This document shows, piece by piece, positions 59,742-64,000 of a stretch of 64,000 nucleotides of DNA. The translations under genes and the position numbers were made by a program. Under the pieces are notes generated by a model. The model did not search any database and was not told the origin of the DNA. It saw nothing but the letters and a program-made list of their open reading frames with translations. Positions within the stretch are counted from its first letter, which is position 1; the number at the start of each line of letters is the position of its first letter. This DNA is from Flavobacteriales bacterium (lineage in GTDB: Bacteria > Bacteroidota > Bacteroidia > Flavobacteriales > CAJXXR01): positions 1 through 64,000 of the forward strand of contig JAOAQX010000028.1 of assembly GCA_025210805.1 (NCBI GenBank), written 5' to 3'.

Positions 59742-60140
59742 ATGGTAACAGATCCAATTGCAGACTTTCTAACGAGAATTAGAAATGCTGTACAGGCAGG
59801 ACACAAAGTAGTTGAGATTCCTGCATCAAAAATGAAAAAAGAACTATCTAGAATCCTATTGGAGAAAGGATATATCTTGAACTATAAAGTAATCGAAGGT
59901 AACCACCAAGGAGCAATCAAAATCGCTCTAAAGTATCATCCTGAGACTAAGTTATCGGCAATCACTAAAATGAAAAGAGTGAGTAAGCCAGGACTTAGAA
60001 AATATGCCTCTGCTGGTGAACTTCCAAGAGTCCTTAATGGACTAGGAATAGCCATCGTATCAACTTCAAAAGGTGTTATGACCGATAAAGAAGCTAGAAC
60101 GATGAACGTTGGTGGAGAAGTATTGTGTTTCGTGTATTAA
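59742..60140 (+). CDS. rpsH: 30S ribosomal protein S8
   Basis: This 132-residue protein starts [20 protein letters not shown] and ends with the signature [20 protein letters not shown]. It binds the central domain of 16S rRNA and in other bacteria represses the spc operon. Confidence 0.98.
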   Translation: MVTDPIADFLTRIRNAVQAGHKVVEIPASKMKKELSRILLEKGYILNYKVIEGNHQGAIKIALKYHPETKLSAITKMKRVSKPGLRKYASAGELPRVLNGLGIAIVSTSKGVMTDKEARTMNVGGEVLCFVY

Positions 60141-60161
60141 TCCATTTAAAGCAAATTAATC

Positions 60162-60707
60162 ATGTCTAGAATAGGAAAAGCACCCATAAACGTACCTAAT
60201 GGAGCAACCGTTACTATAGAAGGTAAAGTGGTTACTGTAAAGGGAAAATTGGGAGAACTAAAACAAGAACTTTCTGACCTAGTTGATATCAAGCTAGAAG
60301 ATGGGGTAATCACTTTGACTCGTGTAAACGAATCAAAAGATGCGAAAGCACAACACGGATTATTCAGAGCCTTGGTAAACAATATGGTAGAAGGTGTGAC
60401 AAACGGGTATAAACTAGAATTAGAATTGGTAGGGGTTGGATTTAGAGCCTCAAACCAAGGACAAACACTAGATTTAAGCCTCGGTTTCTCACATAATATC
60501 ATAATGAAACTTGCTGACGAAGTTAAAATAGAAACTAAGTCTGAGAAAGGTAAAAATCCGATTATTATCTTATCTTCGCACGATAAACAACTTTTGGGAA
60601 TGGTTGCTGCAAAAATCAGATCATTCCGTAAACCTGAACCTTACAAAGGAAAAGGAGTTCGTTTCGTTGGGGAAGAAGTTAGAAAGAAAGCAGGTAAAAC
60701 TGCCTAA
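60162..60707 (+). CDS. rplF: 50S ribosomal protein L6
   Basis: This 181-residue protein starts MSRIGKAPINVPNG and has LVGVGFRASNQGQTLDLSLG and KIRSFRKPEPYKGKGVRF near the end. It lies near the factor-binding site. Confidence 0.98.
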   Translation: MSRIGKAPINVPNGATVTIEGKVVTVKGKLGELKQELSDLVDIKLEDGVITLTRVNESKDAKAQHGLFRALVNNMVEGVTNGYKLELELVGVGFRASNQGQTLDLSLGFSHNIIMKLADEVKIETKSEKGKNPIIILSSHDKQLLGMVAAKIRSFRKPEPYKGKGVRFVGEEVRKKAGKTA

Positions 60708-60726
60708 TTTAAAAGTTGCATAAATT

Positions 60727-61083
60727 ATGGCAATCGATAAAACAAATAGAAGACAAAGAATCAAGTTCCGTATCAGAAAAACGATTAACGGAACTGCTCA
60801 AAAACCACGTTTAGCTGTATTCAGATCTAACAAAGAGATCTACGCTCAGCTAATTGATGATGTAAATGGAGTGACTCTTTGTTCAGCTTCTTCTCGTCAA
60901 AAGGACATCGCTGCTGCTTCAGGTTCAAAATCTGAAATAGCCGCCCTTGTAGGAAAAGCTGTAGCTGAAAAAGCTGTGAAAGCAGGTATCGAAACAGTAT
61001 GTTTTGATAGAGGTGGATATTTATATCACGGACGTGTAAAATCTCTTGCAGATGGAGCACGTGAAGGTGGTCTTAAATTCTAA
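60727..61083 (+). CDS. rplR: 50S ribosomal protein L18
   Basis: This 118-residue protein has [20 protein letters not shown] and the family end [20 protein letters not shown]. It carries 5S rRNA with L5. Confidence 0.98.
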   Translation: MAIDKTNRRQRIKFRIRKTINGTAQKPRLAVFRSNKEIYAQLIDDVNGVTLCSASSRQKDIAAASGSKSEIAALVGKAVAEKAVKAGIETVCFDRGGYLYHGRVKSLADGAREGGLKF

Positions 61084-61091
61084 GAAAAGTT

Positions 61092-61616
61092 ATGCTAAAA
61101 GGAATAAGACATATAGAAAAAGTGAAGCCTACAGGGCTAGAACTTAAAGAAAAGCTTGTAAGCATCCAACGTGTTACTAAGGTAACAAAAGGAGGACGTA
61201 CTTTCAGTTTCTCTGCCATCATGGTTGTAGGAGACCAAAATGGAGTTGTGGGAATCGGTCTTGGTAAAGCCAATGACGTAGTATCGGCTATCTCAAAAGG
61301 AGTGGAAGAAGCTAAGAAAAGCTTAGTAAGAGTAAAACTTACAAACGGTACTGTTCCTCATGAACAGTACGGGAAATACGGTGGAGGATACGTGTATATC
61401 CGTCCAGCATCACACGGTACAGGAGTGATTGCTGGGGGTGCGATGCGTGCGATCTTCGAATCTGTAGGAATCCACGACATCCTTGCTAAATCAAAAGGAT
61501 CTTCTAACCCTCATAACGTTGTAAAAGCAACAATGAGAGCACTTATGCACCTTAGAGATGCAAAAACAGTTGCTGAAGATCGTCAAGTAAGCTTGTCAAA
61601 AGTGTTTAACGGTTAA
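61092..61616 (+). CDS. rpsE: 30S ribosomal protein S5
   Basis: This 174-residue protein has the conserved [20 protein letters not shown] loop, involved in spectinomycin contact, then [20 protein letters not shown] and [20 protein letters not shown]. It follows rplR by eight bases. Confidence 0.98.
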   Translation: MLKGIRHIEKVKPTGLELKEKLVSIQRVTKVTKGGRTFSFSAIMVVGDQNGVVGIGLGKANDVVSAISKGVEEAKKSLVRVKLTNGTVPHEQYGKYGGGYVYIRPASHGTGVIAGGAMRAIFESVGIHDILAKSKGSSNPHNVVKATMRALMHLRDAKTVAEDRQVSLSKVFNG

Positions 61617-61627
61617 TTTATTGAATC

Positions 61628-61810
61628 ATGGCAAAAGTAAAAGTTACTCAAGTACGTAGCTCTATCAAGAGAAAAGCCAACCAAAAAGCTACTTTGGTGG
61701 CTCTTGGTCTGCGTGGAATCAATAAATCTGTTGAGCATGAGCTTACAGATAATGTAAAAGGAATGCTAAATGTTGTAAAACATTTAGTTGTCGTAGAAGA
61801 ATTAAACTAA
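61628..61810 (+). CDS. rpmD: 50S ribosomal protein L30
   Basis: This 60-residue protein has KVTQVRSSIKRKANQKATLV and LRGINKSVEHELTDNVKGML, the bacterial short L30 form. Confidence 0.96.
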   Translation: MAKVKVTQVRSSIKRKANQKATLVALGLRGINKSVEHELTDNVKGMLNVVKHLVVVEELN

Positions 61811-61825
61811 TAAACCCTATTTACC

Positions 61826-62275
61826 ATGGAATTATCCAACCTAAGACCAGCCAAAGGTGCTGTCAAATCAGGGAAAAGAGTAGGACGTGGACAAGGGTCT
61901 GGTAAAGGTGCTACCTCTACCAGAGGACACAAAGGTGCTAAGTCTCGATCAGGATACTCAAAGAAAATCGGATTTGAAGGAGGGCAAATGCCACTTCAAA
62001 GAAGAGTACCAAAATTTGGTTTTACAAATCCAAACAGAGTGGAATACAAACCACTTAACTTGGAAACGATCCAATCTTATGTAGAGAATGGAAAGTTGAA
62101 CGAAACCATCACGGTTGAGAATTTGATTCATGCCGGATTGATTAAGCACAATGACCTTGTTAAAATCCTAGGAAACGGTGAATTCACAACAAAAGTGAAC
62201 ATCACTGCACACAAATTTTCTAAAACAGCGCAGGAAGCCATCGAAAAAAATGGTGGAACTGTAACAACTTTGTAA
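61826..62275 (+). CDS. rplO: 50S ribosomal protein L15
   Basis: This 149-residue protein has the Gly-rich basic N-terminus KRVGRGQGSGKGATSTRGHKG and the core GFEGGQMPLQRRVPKFGFTN. It joins late in 50S assembly. It precedes secY by 11 bases. Confidence 0.98.
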   Translation: MELSNLRPAKGAVKSGKRVGRGQGSGKGATSTRGHKGAKSRSGYSKKIGFEGGQMPLQRRVPKFGFTNPNRVEYKPLNLETIQSYVENGKLNETITVENLIHAGLIKHNDLVKILGNGEFTTKVNITAHKFSKTAQEAIEKNGGTVTTL

Positions 62276-62286
62276 GAAAAATTTCA

Positions 62287-63636
62287 ATGAATAAGTTAGT
62301 CGAGACTTTAAAGAACATTTGGAAAATCGAAGAGCTAAAGAGCAGAATCCTAATTACATTAGGATTCCTGCTTATTTATCGTTTTGGTTCTGCCGTAGTA
62401 CTACCAGGAATAGACCCTGAAGGACTACAAGCTTTTTCAGATAAGGCGTCATCTGGTTTACCAGGTATTTTGAATATGTTTACGGGAGGTGCTTTTGCCA
62501 AAGCATCTATTTTGGCTTTAGGTATTATGCCTTATATCTCTGCTTCCATCGTTGTACAACTGCTAGGTATGGCCGTGCCATATATGCAAAAACTACAACG
62601 TGACGGAGAAAGTGGAAGAAATAAGTTGAATCAAATCACGAGATATTTGACCATCGCTATTTGTTTGGTCCAAGCTCCAGCATTTTTGCAGATTTTACCT
62701 AAAGAAGCTTTTATAGAATTCGACTCAAGTTTCATGAATGTATTCGTACCAGCACTTCGTACATTAATCCTGATTACAGGAACAATGTTCGCTATGTGGC
62801 TCGGTGAGCGTATTACTGATAAAGGAATTGGAAATGGAATTTCAATTCTTATTATGGTAGGTATTATCGCTGCAATGCCAGTAGCTATGGTAATGGAATA
62901 CGTAGAAAGAACTACAGGACACAATGGAGGAATTCTTGTGTACTTTATCGAAATTGTGATTTTGTTGATTGTTATCGCATTCACAATTTTGATTATCCAA
63001 GGAGTAAGAAAAATCCCTGTACAAGTTGCAAAAAGAGTAGTAGGTGGTGTAAACCCAATTGGAGGTGTGCGTCAATACCTTCCTCTAAAAGTAACTGCAG
63101 CAGGAGTAATGCCTATAATCTTTGCTCAAGCAATCGTATTCTTACCATCAGTAACGGTGCAAGCCTTTACAGACGGAGAACCAAATGCATTTGTAACAGC
63201 AATGTCTAATCCACAAGGATTTTGGTATAACTTCGTATTCGCCGTATTAATTATTGTATTTACTTTCTTCTATACTGCAATGACAGTAAATACAAACAGA
63301 ATGGCAGAAGACTTAAAAAGAACAGGAGGATTTGTACCAGGAGTAAAACCAGGAAAAGATACAGCAGACTATTTGGATAAAATCCTTACAAGAATTGTAT
63401 TTCCAGGATCATTATTCCTAGCACTTATTGCTATTCTTCCAGCCTTCGTAATGAAAGCAGATGTGAACCCACAATTTGCACAATTTTTCGGAGGAACTTC
63501 TCTATTGATTATAGTTGGTGTAATTTTGGACACTTTACAGCAAATAGAAAGTTATTTATTGGCACGTCATTATGACGGAATGATGAAAACTGGACGAATC
63601 CAAGGTCGAACTTCAACTGGCGGATCAGCAATCTAA
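62287..63636 (+). CDS. secY: preprotein translocase subunit SecY
   Basis: This 449-residue membrane protein has ten helices. Helix 2/plug region GILNMFTGGAFAKASILALG and IMPYISASIVVQLLGMAVP are clear, as are the loop QRDGESGRNKLNQITRYLT and the late RTGGFVPGVKPGKDTADYLD. It forms the channel for protein export with SecE and SecG. It ends the ribosomal gene run in the usual place. Confidence 0.98.
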   Translation: MNKLVETLKNIWKIEELKSRILITLGFLLIYRFGSAVVLPGIDPEGLQAFSDKASSGLPGILNMFTGGAFAKASILALGIMPYISASIVVQLLGMAVPYMQKLQRDGESGRNKLNQITRYLTIAICLVQAPAFLQILPKEAFIEFDSSFMNVFVPALRTLILITGTMFAMWLGERITDKGIGNGISILIMVGIIAAMPVAMVMEYVERTTGHNGGILVYFIEIVILLIVIAFTILIIQGVRKIPVQVAKRVVGGVNPIGGVRQYLPLKVTAAGVMPIIFAQAIVFLPSVTVQAFTDGEPNAFVTAMSNPQGFWYNFVFAVLIIVFTFFYTAMTVNTNRMAEDLKRTGGFVPGVKPGKDTADYLDKILTRIVFPGSLFLALIAILPAFVMKADVNPQFAQFFGGTSLLIIVGVILDTLQQIESYLLARHYDGMMKTGRIQGRTSTGGSAI

Positions 63637-63644
63637 AACATTGT

Positions 63645-64000
63645 ATGATTAAATTAAAAACAGAAGAAGAAATCGATCTAATTCGAGAAAGCTCTTTGCT
63701 TGTTGCAAAAACTCATGCCGAAGTAGCTCAGTGGATAGAACCTGGAGTTACCGGAATGAAATTAGATAAAATAGCAGAAGAATTCATCCGTGATAACGGA
63801 GGAATTCCTGCTTTTAAAGGGTATGGAGGTTTTCCAGGAACACTTTGCATCTCACCAGATGACGAAGTAGTACATGGAATACCAAATAACAAACCCTTTG
63901 AGGAAGGAACCATCCTCTCACTCGATTGTGGAGTAAAAATGAATGGTTATTTTGGAGATTCAGCATTTACTTATGCAGTAGGGCAAATATCTCAAGAAGA
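63645..64000 (+). CDS. map: methionine aminopeptidase type I, partial
   Basis: The first 118 codons are visible; the gene runs off the right edge. It begins MIKLKTEEEIDLIRESSLLV, eight bases after secY. The family sequence FKGYGGFPGTLCISPDDEVVHGIP is present (His in VVHGIP), as are the two metal ligands in LDCGVKMNGYFGDSAFT. It removes the initiator Met from nascent proteins. Confidence 0.95.
   Translation, partial: MIKLKTEEEIDLIRESSLLVAKTHAEVAQWIEPGVTGMKLDKIAEEFIRDNGGIPAFKGYGGFPGTLCISPDDEVVHGIPNNKPFEEGTILSLDCGVKMNGYFGDSAFTYAVGQISQE

Overview
The window looks like a chromosomal piece of a low-GC marine-type Bacteroidota, most likely Flavobacteriales. The evidence is type IX secretion (T9SS) sorting domains of both kinds (gliding-associated type B at the left edge, type A on the large adhesin), many short lipoproteins, promoters of the TAnnTTTG kind, an almost complete lack of Shine-Dalgarno sequences, and the Bacteroidota order of ribosomal protein genes. 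No species can be named from sequence alone.

Layout. (1) 1-13.5 kb, minus strand: a tightly packed operon for a type II secretion / type IV pilus-like machine: pseudopilins, GspF platform, GspG, prepilin peptidase, GspE ATPase, GspD/PilQ secretin, PilM-N/GspL-like, PilO/GspM-like, a lipoprotein, PilP/GspC-like, GspK-like and a last pseudopilin. It is preceded by a YegP-like gene and followed by a long T9SS type B cargo protein that runs off the left edge. (2) 13.8-17.5 kb and 22.9-30.8 kb, minus strand: an accessory region made of at least nine RHS-type toxin/immunity modules. Two keep an RHS core plus toxin domain. Seven keep only the immunity-like gene behind the last codons of a deleted toxin. 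The modules are separated by about ten copies of a hairpin-ended element, one of which (28188-28967) carries a REP-associated tyrosine transposase (RAYT). A conserved 14-base motif marks the 3' end of every module. A RelE/ParE toxin-antitoxin pair lies inside. A TPR/LuxR-type regulator and a four-module GIN-domain surface protein (17.6-22.7 kb) separate the two halves. (3) 30.8-44 kb: housekeeping genes: DUF5916/CBM9-like outer membrane protein, pgk, vanZ-like, ChaN-like, D-2-hydroxyacid dehydrogenase, an NrtR-type regulator with three visible operators controlling a Prs/NadV nicotinamide salvage pair, mgtE and engB. (4) 44-49.8 kb: a dimethylformamidase-like lipoprotein, then a small family of duplicated lipoproteins and tiny Cys-containing membrane peptides mixed with MITE-like repeats. 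(5) 50-64 kb, plus strand: str-S10-spc ribosomal cluster from rpsL to secY and a partial map.

The most unusual part is the RHS array. It reads as a store of immunity genes: element copies sit where toxins have been removed, the immunity genes stay open, and shared boundaries on both sides (RHS core at the 5' side, the 14-mer with a 121-bp tail at the 3' side) would allow cassette exchange by homologous recombination. That reading is inference; the repeats, relic frames and shared boundaries are visible directly.
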